In this document: positions 1-11,000 of the stretch, piece after piece | How the letters are laid out: the number at the start of each line of letters is the position of its first letter | Position numbering within the stretch: the stretch's first letter is position 1 | NCBI GenBank assembly: GCA_905221605.1 | Contig: CAJNDS010002154.1 | Coordinates: 246,001-310,000, forward strand | Length of the DNA stretch: 64,000 nt | Source: Symbiodinium natans | Lineage: Eukaryota; Sar; Dinophyceae; Suessiales; Symbiodiniaceae | Reading direction: 5' to 3' | Translations under genes and position numbers: made by a program | The notes under the pieces: model-generated | Told to the model about the DNA's origin: nothing | The model's input: the letters and a program-made list of their open reading frames with translations, nothing else | The model's database searches: none

Positions 1-2144
1 TTTCCCGGCTTGTTGAGCGGTTCTGCAGAACCGGTGGATCTTTGTACTCCTTCCACGCCTTCCCCCGCTCGAAGGGCCGTGGCGGCCACGTCTTCTTCTT
101 CAAGAAAGCGCGCGCGCTCCTCCCTCGGGGACGATATGGATGTGGCTTCGAATGACAGCGACATCATGCCTGCGGTAGGGGAGCCAGCAGAGTGAGTGCA
201 TTGATGCCGGTAGTGCGAGTGTATGTGGAAATTGACCACAGTTTTGGTAGAAGGCCGGATCAAAAACATCATTAGGCTCTTGGGCAGGCGACAGATGGGA
301 ACATCCACGATTTTGATGAGGTGCGCGTGTGGATAAAACAAATGTGCATACGTCAGGCTCATGTAATCTTTTGCTTTGCACTGATGGAATCGCATATAGC
401 AACGCACTCAAACTTGAGCGCTTCAGTCGTTCTCCTTGGCCCGAGCAGCACATCTCCACACATTTAAGGCCACATGCAATTGCCAGCAGCTTTGCAAAGG
501 CAGAAAGTCGAATTTGGAACCTCTGGATAGGCAGATCCTTCCAGTTCGGTATAAAGCCATGATATCTTGCCGTCCACACTCGTCTGCAAAGGCTGGGGTT
601 ACCATATCGAGGAAAGCGTTGAAGGGAATTTCGGTCAGGTCTTCATCTTGGGGCATAGGCAGATCCTTCCAGTTCGGTATACTTCAACTTAAAGGCCGAA
701 AGTCTGGACGCTTAGTGTGAGGGCCATGCCCAAGCGACAGCGAGAAGATGGGCTTCATGCCTTGGTGATCCCTGATGTTTCTTTCGGCGACTGGTTGAAC
801 GGGATGGATGAGAGTTGCTTTTCCACCGACACTGCATTCAACAAGTACGTTGTGCAACGCCGCGTACTTGATGGGCACGGTCACTTGGTACCGCTACCTA
901 TACGAGCTGTAGGTATCTTTCTCAAGTATGGCGTCGCCATGGAAATTCCAAAGTGCACCGAATGTGGCAAGAAATCTCGCTTTGAGCAGAGATCCTCCAG
1001 AGGATGGACGACCTATGGATGGACATGCTGCTCCGTGGGTCACAAGCACATGGAGATCCAGCTGAACAAGTTTGGGTTTCTGACAGAGATCCCAGTGAAC
1101 AGTTGGCTCCCTTTCCTTCACGTGATCAACCTCCTTCGGTTGGGGCGAAACTTCCGTGCCATAGTGCAGGAAATCCAAGCCGGATATGGAAACATCAAGG
1201 AGCATACTATTGGCAAATGGCGCAATGTTTACCAAGAGGCTTTAGGAGCTGCTCTCGACAAAATGAACGCTCGTGTAGTGGGGGGCAAAAACCAGACGGT
1301 GGTGCTAGATGAATGTGTGGTCGGAGTACATCCAGAAGATGGTTGGGCTACTGGCTCCAAGGGTATCAACAAGGGCGGTGCGGCACAAAACCGAACTTCG
1401 GAAAGAAAAAACATCGACCAGCTCGTCGCCGACAAGGTTATGAAGCGCTTGCCGGGCCGCACACTTCACGGTGTCGAGAAGGTTTCCAAGACATCTCCTA
1501 TGCTCATCAACAAAAAACCAGCTTCACGCCTCATGAAAAAGCCGTCTTCCGTGTTCAAGAAACCATCGGGTTCACTGAAGAAAAAGCCTGCGTCCACTCG
1601 AGCACCAGCAAAACGGTTGAAGTCCAAGGCTGCCAACCTGAAGAAGAACGGCGCGTGGCTCTGGTTGGGAGTTTGCGTAGGCAACAAGAAGAAGAACTTC
1701 ACCCACGACAACAAGCAGAAGAAAGTCACATACAGGCTTCTCCCTTCATCAACCAAGGCAATGAAAAACAAGCCACGTGGTTTTGAGGAGATCCAGGACA
1801 CCGTCCAATCCCACGTGGCAAAAGGCTCCTACTTGATCTTCGATGGGTGGACCTCAACCCTCAAGGCCGTGGAAGCACTGGGTTATCATCACGCACCACC
1901 AGTAAAACACGAGAAGCACTTCAGAGACCCCCAAACCGGCTTCCACACGAACGATGCTGAGTCAGAAAACAACAGATTGAAGAAGTGGTCCAGGATGCGG
2001 TACAACAAGCTTCAACTAAACACGTGTGAAATGGACGAGTATATCTTCTACATCAATGTGGGAAGCAGCATGTCTTCTGTGTTTCACGGGTTAAGAATGG
2101 CGAATGGTGGACCTTGCAAGAACAAGTTGTTAAAGCTAGACTGA
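1..2144 (+). CDS. ISXO2-like (IS1595/Merlin-type) DDE transposase, spliced, 5' end outside window
   Basis: Cut-and-paste DNA transposase. Exon 1 (up to 191) ends in an open frame at a perfect GTGAGT donor. Exon 2 (722-2144) follows an AG acceptor at 720-721, and the phases match (2 nt + 1 nt), giving a GT-AG intron 192-721. Exon 1 encodes a Ser/Pro-rich tail with a basic patch. Counting residues from position 717: zinc-ribbon candidates C80, C83, C104/C105 and H109/H111; first catalytic Asp D198 in VVLDECVVG; second D376 in YLIFDGWTS; Glu E415 in HTNDAESENNR, followed by the family-typical Arg/Lys-rich helix and MDEYIFYIN. Between D198 and D376 lies a Lys-rich insert (about 265-350) with repeated KKPA/S motifs that resembles histone-H1-like tails; ordinary ISXO2 domains lack it. 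All catalytic residues are present, so the protein may be intact. Opposite strand to all other recognised genes. Confidence 0.82.
527..553 (+). repeat. 27-bp direct repeat, copy 1
   Basis: Exact match to 655-681; core GATCCTTCCAGTTCGGTA. Copies start 128 bp apart, inside the transposase intron. Confidence 0.9.
555..655 (-). pseudogene. Possible EF-hand (centrin/calmodulin-like) exon relic
   Basis: On the minus strand this stretch reads openly as protein with the spacing of a centrin EF-hand linker: IPFNAFLDMVTPAF, then GRQDIMALYR. This resembles the 'F..FL.MMT ... R.EIM.AFR' pattern between two EF-hands. No complete calcium-binding loop is visible. It lies exactly between the two 27-bp repeats inside the transposase intron, so it is more likely a captured fragment than a live exon. 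Chance similarity is possible. Confidence 0.25.
655..681 (+). repeat. 27-bp direct repeat, copy 2
   Basis: Exact match to 527-553. It ends 40 bp before the acceptor of the intron that contains both copies. Confidence 0.9.
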
Positions 2145-2330
2145 GAGGGGCATATCAGCGCAGAGTGGGGAAACTCGAGCTCAAAAGCGTGCATGCTTCT
2201 GTAAAAGCGCATGTCATCTGGATCTTTCACACCTTCTGAACATCCAAGGTGCCTACATCTTGTACATCCTCATTCAGCCAACCTGGGTTTGGGCGTTTAT
2301 GGGTGGTAGGGTTTTTAGATGTTTGATGTG

Positions 2331-2405
2331 GCTGCGTTTATAAGCAATGGCTGTGTTTATAAACAGGGGCTGTGTTTATAAACAGTAGCTGTATTTATAG
2401 ACGGG
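2331..2405 (+). repeat. 19-bp tandem repeat, four units
   Basis: Units start at 2331, 2350, 2369 and 2388, consensus GCTGTGTTTATAAACAG plus two variable bases. A looser direct repeat (TACTGTAT.AAGACACTG) follows at 2421-2438 and 2449-2466. It lies about 190 bp after the transposase stop codon, so it may be subterminal sequence of that transposon. Confidence 0.85.
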
Positions 2406-2474
2406 GCTGTGCCATTAGGCTACTGTATTAAGACACTGAAACACTGCCTACTGTATGAAGACACTGGCTAAGCA

Positions 2475-2560
2475 GGGGGGGGGGGGATAGGCGGCAGCCC
2501 AAATAAATACATACATAAGTTACATAAAATCAAAAAAAAAAAATATATATATATATATAT
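2475..2560 (+). repeat. Poly-G (12) tract, poly-A run and (AT)n
   Basis: G run at 2475-2486, A run around 2533-2543 and alternating AT to about 2560. Low-complexity sequence just before the TTAA-flanked element. Confidence 0.9.
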
Positions 2561-2577
2561 GTGTATATACATGTTAA

Positions 2578-2908
2578 TGTCGTATCCTGATTAGTCTGGA
2601 CCCCTCCAATAATGAAAAGTTTTCCAAAAATTATTCAGGAGACAAAAATTCGATTGCCCCCCCACAATAAAGTAAAGTTTTTCTTACCTTTAGCTTTAAT
2701 TACTGAGCTTACCTGAGCTTTCCTGAGCTTACCTGAGCTGAGCTCATCTGAGCTTACCTGAGCTTAATTACCTAAGAGGAGAGGGAAGAGGAGCGAAGAG
2801 GAAATGAAGAGGAGCCGGTGGGGGGGTCCCTTTTTTTGGTGACACTATTGCGGGGGTGGATTTAGTTTGGGGGGGGGGGGGGCCCCCCACACTAATCAGG
2901 ATACCACA
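2578..2908. mobile_element. 331-bp MITE-like element with 22-bp TIRs and TTAA target duplication
   Basis: Left TIR 2578-2599 and right TIR 2887-2908 are inverted copies matching at 20 of 22 positions, with core GTATCCTGATTAGT. TTAA directly flanks both ends (2574-2577 and 2909-2912), as expected for a duplicated TTAA target such as piggyBac-type elements use. There is no coding capacity. The interior has an ACCTGAGCTT-type 10-bp tandem array (about 2700-2770), an AGAGGAG purine stretch (about 2775-2815) and a G14 tract (2869-2882). The TIR does not begin with CCC as classical piggyBac ends do, so the superfamily is inferred only from the target site. Confidence 0.72.
2700..2770 (+). repeat. 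Degenerate ~10-bp tandem repeat (ACCTGAGCTT)
   Basis: Six to seven imperfect units of ACCTGAGCTT lie inside the TTAA-flanked element. AGCT within each unit is self-complementary. Confidence 0.8.
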
Positions 2909-2912
2909 TTAA

Positions 2913-4131
2913 TTCAAAATGTCTCTATATGTGTATATCTGTACGTATGCTAAAAAATGTAATGATATGACTATGTGGTATGATCATAATAAGAATGACC
3001 ATATGTAACGTATGATATACATAAAGATGTCAGTTCATTCTGAGATGTGACAGAGGTCATGTTGCACTGCGTCCTGGAGCTGGCGTGCGACTGAAGCACA
3101 CTGGCGCTCGAGCTCCTGCCGCGTTCCATTCTTTCCACTACTTTCAAGCGGATTTCGTAAGTCGCTGAAGGAAAGCCAAGGGGATCACAACTGGGGGGCT
3201 CGCGATTTCCTACAAGCTTTCATAAGCTTTCGAATGTTGGCTCCCTATTATGGGTCTCAGACTTTGACCAACGCACATTCCTGCCAGTGTGAGGTTATAG
3301 GTTCATGCATGCTGGGGTTAGTGCTGCTACAACGCCAGTGCTCACTGAGCACGCATGCCCGAAAAGCAGAATCTCCTTGGGGCGGGGACTCAGATTAGGA
3401 AAAGACCTTCTTCAGAAAAAGAAACGTCTGCGGAGTTGCTTCGGTGCCTGACAGTTGGCACCGCTCAATACCGTACATGCCCATGTGTCTCCTCCAGCGG
3501 ATAGAATATTCATGCCCAACAACTGATTAAGGTTACCTGTGGGCGCGCTCGACCCCACAGGAAGCGTGGAAGTCGGGTGGCCCTTTCCTTCCCCCTCCTT
3601 TTGCCTGCGCTTGTCGCTTTGCTGCCTTGCTCCTTCTCTGCCATGGCGCACCCACTCCCACAAGCCGGTGGGCTTGAAGCACAAAAAGCACCATCCTTCC
3701 CCCCACCCCAATATTAACCCCCCCCCCCCCCGCCCTCCCTTGAAGAAAACACCCCCGAAACAAACAGCCCGTCCCTCCCTAAACCCTACAGGGTTTCGAG
3801 CTTTCAGTGTCAGGGTTTCGAGGCAACTGAAGAGTTCAGGCTTCAGGTTCTGCTTCAGGCTTCGACCCGCCCTCAACTCCCTCTAATTCGGTAGACGTTG
3901 TATAGGGCGGGATCGGGTTTTCGGGCGAGGGGGGTTTTAATATTTATGGGGTATTATTGTTAGCGGCTTCTTCACAGATACGTTTCTCAGGCAGTTTCTA
4001 TCTCTTTCCCCCTCTTGGGGGCGGCTAGTAAGTCACAGCGTAGCTGCTGGTCCAGTAACCCTTATGCCCGCTCACTTGTCTCACGTGCGTTTACACAGGT
4101 CGATAGCATGCACAGCATTCCAGAACGCTGC
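2913..4131. other. Intergenic or intronic sequence without recognised gene
   Basis: I see no convincing exon here. It contains a C14 tract at 3718-3731, a palindrome AAACCCT/AGGGTTT around 3781-3797 that looks like an inverted telomeric unit, and the direct repeat CAGGGTTTCGAG at 3789-3800 and 3811-3822. Open frames over 3412-3886 on both strands are low-complexity and unlikely to be coding. Confidence 0.5.
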
Positions 4132-4194
4132 CTGCTCTCGCACGCCGAGTTTCGCCTCCCACTCAGCTGCCCGCGATGACGCGCTCTGAACCTC
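4132..4194 (-). CDS. Coiled-coil exon, duplicate A
   Basis: 21 codons between AG|G and a GC donor (GAGCAG|GCAG), ending AAEWEAKLGVREQ. It matches the last 21 codons of exon 6142-6243 at 13 of 21 residues, with the same donor context and phase. Confidence 0.65.
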
Positions 4195-5012
4195 CTTGGA
4201 CGCGATCAGTCGCAATTGCGCATGCGGTTGTGTACTTACAAGTATGTGCATGTGTCGGCTGCCGGCTCGAGAAGAACAGCAACATTGCACCTGCACTAGG
4301 CCAAGGCTCGGCATTCAACATGGCGCGGTACTGCGACACTTGTCGCTCGAGCCTTTGGCAAGCCAGATTTGGCACGGGCGCAAGTTTATCACGCGCAATT
4401 GGAAAATACAGCGTGCAGGCCAATCGAGTACAGTAATCAATCATGAACCATTCCGAAGCCCAGCTGCTCCCTCTGCTTGGACTCCGCTTGTATCTCGATC
4501 TCGGAGGCGCGCTTCTGAATCTTGGTTTCAAAAAGCATGTTGTGTGGCGGTGAGGACTTGACATCAGACGGGTGCGCATATATAAATTGCATAATGATTG
4601 CATAATGCATACTCTCTTTTGAGGGGGGGCACAAGGCTCCGCCGGGACATATTGGAACAGATTCCGGGCGTTTTCGGGCCAACACTTACAGCTCCGTAGT
4701 GCCTGGAAGAACGACCGCGAAATCTCCAATGGAGCTTGCTCTCGTGACATTCATGGTGGAATTGCAACGATTGTTATGCTGACTTTGGACAGCAGCCTGG
4801 ATGACAAGCGGACAAGAGGGAGCAGTACGAAACATGGCCGAACCCTTGTATCTAAGCATGGGGAAACGCGGGTAGCTGGGGGCTAACTGCCAACCGCTGG
4901 AACACCCAGGCAGTTCGGTGTGCTGCAGATGACTTCAATACATTTCCCCAAAAGGGTCCCTTCGCTTCTATGCTTCAGCTCGCTCCGTCCATGGAGGCCT
5001 CTGATGGCCCTT

Positions 5013-5081
<69 letters not shown>

Positions 5082-8000
5082 CGCTGTGAAAGCTTAAGCA
5101 TTCCTGTGTGGTTATTTGGATGCATGGATGCACCCTTCGAGATCATTCGTCGGAAGGCGCCGGCTGAATTTGGGGTTCTCACGTATTGCATGCTCTCGCT
5201 GCTTCAGCAAGTCTTGCACAACTCCAGCTCAGCATGCGAGCCAAGATGCCGCCATCCGTTGCCTCATGAGGGCTGCATGGTTGACAAGTTCCCGACATAA
5301 GCAACGCTACGTCTGATGCTGCAGGGGCAAACAGCGCACTCGGACCGGAGACGTTCATTCTTATTCTTGGCAGTGCTAGACTTCGCTTCCACTTCTGTCA
5401 CGGGCATGTCAAGAATGGGCTTCCAAAGCGAAAATCCGAGCATGTCAGCTGGTGTCCCTTGGTGCCACGTCGCTTTGAGGATGCCTGGAGCTGAGACTCC
5501 AAATCCGCCACGCGGGCCTGGGCCTAAGCAAAGCGAAGCATCAAAGTCGCCGCAGGGACGCTCGCAGAAGACTCCTCCATGACTCCAGCACTCCCTGCAG
5601 CAGTGTGACGCGGGGTGCATCCTTGCTGAGCTCCGCCAGCCTTCACTATACACCAGCTTAAGCTTCGACAATGAAGCCCTTGTGCCGGCAGACCCTTTGT
5701 TGCTTGTCGTATCGGCTGTCCGATCTCGGCATGCATGGCATTCGCGTGCATTCGAACGGTGCGTCCAAGCCTGCTTTCCAACTGCTTTTCTTTCGCCCGG
5801 CTTGTGCGGAGCTGCTGGTCTGCGGCTTGCAACTGAGCCTGGAGAGAGATGAGCAAAGATGATGCAAGACGGCCAACTCAGCTGCAAAGCCATCTCTCAG
5901 AGGTCTCCCTGCCTCGCGCTCGGCTGCTTTGGCCCATGCCGCGGTGAGCTGCTGCTCGAGTTCCTCATTCGGCACAATCAAAACTCACAAAGCGCACGAC
6001 ATGATGTAAACCACAATAACAACACAAACGATGTTAGCCTATGCCATCCACTGCCGTCATGCTTTCGGATCTTCACATCTAAAGAGTGTCTGCGAGGTCT
6101 GCGCATGGCTGCAGAACGATTGTTGTCCATTGTGCCACTGCCTGCTCCCGCACGCTGAGCTTGCTCTCCAACTCGACTGCGTAAGAGCCAGCACTTCGGA
6201 GCTCTGCATCAACAGTCGCCTCACTTGAACGACGGTTGGCCAGCTGGACGCTTGGATGACAACTTAGCATCTTGGATGATTCTAACAATACACTTGGCAA
6301 TCAGCCAAAGCACCTTGTACTGCGCCATCTGGCGCTCGTGCCTAAGCTTTGCGTGCTTCGTTGGCGTCTGGCAGCGACAATTTCAACGTGAATGTGCAGG
6401 TGGCATCAGGATGCGGCAAGCTTCTCCTATGCTGATACCCCCACCAACTCGTCTGTCAACACTGCAATCCTGACTGTATCGTCTGCTTCAAAATCCTTAC
6501 CGCCGATTTCACGGCGAAACCCTTCAAGCCAACATCACGATCTTGAATGCACGGTTGGACTTTCGAGATGATGGTGAACTGAACAATGGAACATTTCAAC
6601 ATGTTGAGTTCAAAGCTCCAGGGTCCGGGAAACAAGATCCAAGAGTCAAGAGTCGAGTTCGAGTCCTGGAATCGGGCTTTTGCAAGGTTCTTGATGCGGG
6701 GCCCCGGAACTGTGAAATCAAACTTGACATTCGTAGCCATGTCTAGTGCAGGCTAGACTTGTGGACTCCAGTCTCTAGGCTTAAACTGCACATGCTCCCC
6801 AAGCACCTGTCTGAAAACTTGCAACGGTAGCGGCCATGGAAGGGAACGGGTTTTTTGAGGATTTCCAGGGCAGCCGGGACTCTGCCCTTGCGTCTTCCTT
6901 GTTTACCCTAATTAAGACTCTAAGCCCTGAAGCTCATGAGGTGCATCGGTTTGTCCCGGCTTCTGTCCTTTGTTGTTTCGCTTCTTTGCTGTTCACCGAT
7001 CCGGGTCTGCAATAAAACACGGACAGCACGAGACATGTCCTTTCCACTTTACACTTCTTTTAGGGCTCATGCCTGCCCTCCCGAACATCCGAAATTCCAC
7101 ACGTTGCAACTTCCTTAGTAAGGCGTGCGGAAAGCTTTGGAAATTAAGAAAATGTCATGGCCTCGAGATCCGAATGTTTTGAAAGGTTTATGGGGTTGTT
7201 GACCTTTCCCATAAAATCTTTCTGGACTTCAGGAACTTCAGGCTTTCAGGTTCTCAGAGGTAGCACTGCACAGGGGAGTTGGGATTTATGGCTCTCATCG
7301 TCTTCGAGCTGAAATTTACGAATTACGAATCTTCAATGAGTGTGGCGTAGAAGAATCGTGTTGAAAGTATAAAAGAGATATCCTTGAAGGGGGGGGAGTT
7401 GTAAAATGTATCTGAGTACTTGTAAAGACCACAGCGACATGTTGACCCTTTGACTCCTTTGACCCAATGCAACTGTGTTGCTCACGCTGTGTGATGTCTA
7501 TCTGCTGGACCATCTCGGCAGCCTGGAAAGGCTTGCTTGACGGTGGCTCTTCTACGCCCGGCTTCGCTTCTAGGACATGTGTCGCTGTCTCGTACTCTTC
7601 TCAGTCTGGCTAAGCTGTCCCCCCCGCCCCCCCCCCCCCGCCGCCCTGGCTTGTCCAGCTTAGCCACGATTGAGCTTGGAGTTCATGCAAGAACAAGCGT
7701 GGGCCGACAGCCAGTGCACCCAACCCAACTCAGCACTGTGCCCTACCAATATATGGGCCCAATACTGACATGTAACATACTCCTTGCACGCCTTCGCCGC
7801 TGCTGTCGCTGCTTCCGCCTTTCCTCGCTCCACCTCCCACTCCTGTCTTCCAAAAACAAACTGTGGAAGCTCTGGCCTTTGCTCGGCTAACTCTACATCG
7901 TCGTAACAGAGGCTTACATTTGTTCCCCTGAATGGCAGGCGCATGTGTCCTTGGCACGCAGCTGAGCTTCAGCTTCTGCCAGGCGCTCGCGGACCTTTCA

Positions 8001-11000
8001 AACAATATCAAAGCAGCCAGCCTGCATGACGCTATGATACCTGCCAGATCCAGCCGCCTCTATGCACACAGAAGTCTCTTAACGTTCAACCATGGCATCC
8101 AATGATGAACATCCTCATGCTAAGTCTACCAAGTCAGTCTGTTTCGTTGTGGGTCTTGACACAACCATCAAGCAGACTCGCTAGACCGTCTTGCCCCACT
8201 TTGACCCCTTGCCCAGCGGCTCTGGGAAGCTCTTTGCCAAGTTCCGCCACCCTTGCAGCCGGGAGATAGATTTAGATTCAGGGTGTTCTTTATGTGTTTC
8301 TGCATCGACATGACCCTGTCCATGCCATCGGCCATTGTGGCTTCATGGTCTCGTGACTTCTGTTTGCTGCAGTGGGTCGGAGCCTGCGCTGCTCGACTGA
8401 CAGCTGCGCAGCAGAGTCACGTTGGGCATTGGCCACCTGTGCACTTGCTGTTCGGCCAAGTAGGTGTTCTGTGACATCAACTGTGGCGTTTGCTCTTTTG
8501 CGATTTGTGTCGCCGTGGCAGCTACAGCAGCTACAGTACAGCCATTGATGATCGGACTGGGGACCCAAGAGATCCCAAGAGAGCCAGTCGACCTCTTCTT
8601 CGGCCCAGCCTTGCCATCTCTCAAGCTCCTGAGCAGATGCAAGCTTTTCGCATTCACGGGTTGGGCACAACAGCCTCTCTCAAGGATGCAGCACCTGAGC
8701 ACTTGGCCACCTCTAGATCTCGCACGCGTGCAGAGGCTGTCTCAATTTCGGCCTGCGCTCGCTAAAGCTCGCTGTGCTCTCGACTAGCGCACGAAACCGC
8801 AGAGAAGCAAGTTGCCAGCTAAGCATCCCACGGACGCCGAGCTGCTGAGGCGTTCCTGAGCCACCAGTCGCGAGTCCATGTTGGCGAGACACTCCCCCGA
8901 TTTATGCTTCGAAAACAAGTCTGACGGCAAGAGTCAGCATGTTCGGTAGTCCAGACACCAAAGGCCCTGGCTAAAGCAGCCTCCAGGCTGAGGCACTTCT
9001 CCTCGGATTCACGAAGGCCTCACACGGTGCCACTCTGTCCATGCTCACATCTTTATGAGGCGGAAAGCAACAATCCAGAGCATGCTCGAGTCGGACTTTT
9101 GCTGTTCGTGCAAACCTGCGGACGTTGCAAGCAACGTTCGGACCTTCCTGCGCCGCAGCCGCCACAAGCAGGAGCACCCATGAAGCACCGTGAAGCACCT
9201 TTGCGGCCTTGCACCTGAATGGTAAGCCTGGTAAGCTTTAGGCAGCGATCAAGGGGAGGCCATCTGAAAGCCCTGCTTGAAAGGACGCCCGCCCTGAAGC
9301 AAAAGTCCAGCCACTGCAACGTGCTGTCGTGTGGTGCTGTCCAGGCAATGGCCCTCGCCGGAACCTCCTGAGCGTGATTTCACAGAGCGGTTGGGACACT
9401 TCTCGGCATCGGCAATCTCCAGGGATGATGCCCGACGAGGGTTTCGCGCGACTCCCCGTCCACATTGCGCGTGGCATGGGGCAGGCGTGCTTCTGTCCTG
9501 AGTTGTCTTGGGCATCCTGTATATCGTGCTTACCCTGGTTCAGCGAGGCGGTTGTGCAGGGGGGCGTTCTGGAGCTGATCAGTGGAGCGCTGCTGCTGCA
9601 GCGAGACGCCACCAGTGAAGGGAGGAGCGGCGCAGCTCCTCAAACGTTCGAAAACAAACTGTGAGCTGCCCACTTGCGCATGAAGACCACACTCTTTGCA
9701 GCTCCCATGCCTCATGATGCTGACGCATCCGGGTGCTGATCACAGAGGCCTCTGCCTGCAAAGCTCTCTGGCAGTATAGCACATGCACAAAGGTTCGGAG
9801 AAGTCAGCTGCGTGCCTGCGTCATGGTGGCAAGTTGAAGCATCTCCCGCGCACTCCTAAGTCCCAGTCTGCCATTGGTTGGGAATTCGGCGTGTCCTGAC
9901 ATGTCCTGACATATACTTGGTTTCTGGTAGCATCGCTGCCGAGGTTCCTGAAGCGAATTAGGTGTGGCCAAAGCTCCCACTCAGTATACTGCACCCAGTA
10001 GCCTCGGATGCAAATATGTGATGGCACAAATCCTTGATCTCTGTGGCACACAGAAGACCAGTACCATCATGAGGTTCAAGGTTCAGTCAATGCACCGAAA
10101 AGAGTTGACAGACATGTCAAGCAACGTCTGTCCTCATTAAAGCGGTCCGGCTGGAAAATTTTGCCCTGGAAGGTGAACGGTGAGTAGGGATGGCTTGTCG
10201 TGTTGGCAGCCATCCTGGGACACATCACAATAAAGGGAAACACATGTGAGCGTGTAAAGCAAATACATAAACTGTATGTGATTTTCTACAGATCCAGAGG
10301 CACACTGCTGCTGCGTGCCACTACATGTCTGCGTGTGGGCCGTCCATGCAAAGCCGCTACGCTGGAATGGCACGTCCATGCTGAATGGCTTGGAAGGGGG
10401 CTCTCTGAACGTCTCTCATAACGTGAAGCCGTGGGTCGGATCAAGCGCCTGCGAGAGCTCTGAATCTGTACGTCCACAGAAGGGTCCAGCGTAGGGCCAC
10501 ACGTACCTTACATCTTATGTAGGCAGGCCTGCATGTCTACACTGCATGATCGACTGGTCAATCGTGCTGTTCACGTTGAATATCACGGTGGGGCAGCAGC
10601 ACATGTCTGCGGCTGATGTTGGTGAGAGCTGCTTCTGCAGCAATGGGAGCGCTGGCACCAGCGTCGGCGAGTTCAGCCTGTACGACGAGGCTTTGGATGG
10701 AGTCTGCTGATCCATCAAGCTTTCGTTCCAGGAGGCACATGACACACTCTCAGACTTGGGCGCGAAAACATCCGGCAAGCGTTGTGCATATGGAACCTTG
10801 TGCACTTGCGCACTCGATGCCGATTTCAGAACATAGTAGAAACACAAGCATACAGCACCAACAGCTGGTGTAGGCAGGGCACATGTGGAAGTAGAGCAAG
10901 AGCACGAAAAGAGCTAATTTCTGCAAAGCCTCATGCACACCCACATGTGCACACTCTGCCGAATGCCTTTGTAAGACAGACAACTTCAAATGAATGGCAG

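Larger units (their letters stand above)
192..721 (+). other. GT-AG intron of the transposase gene
   Basis: The donor GTGAGT starts at 192 and the acceptor AG is at 720-721. Splicing joins the open frame of exon 1 to the frame of the 475-codon second exon. The intron holds two exact 27-bp direct repeats and a possible antisense exon relic between them. Confidence 0.7.

Noticed and set aside
2578-2908. Assigning the TTAA element to piggyBac with certainty
   Set aside because: Only the TTAA target supports it; the terminal bases differ from known piggyBac ends and no transposase is linked.
3412-3886. Open frames of 115-154 codons on both strands
   Set aside because: They pass through a C14 tract and Pro/Gly-rich low complexity, with no splice or domain support.
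4920-5300. 126-codon plus-strand frame with a long Ser run
   Set aside because: The frame is open only because it crosses the (CAG)22 repeat. Exons on both sides are on the minus strand.
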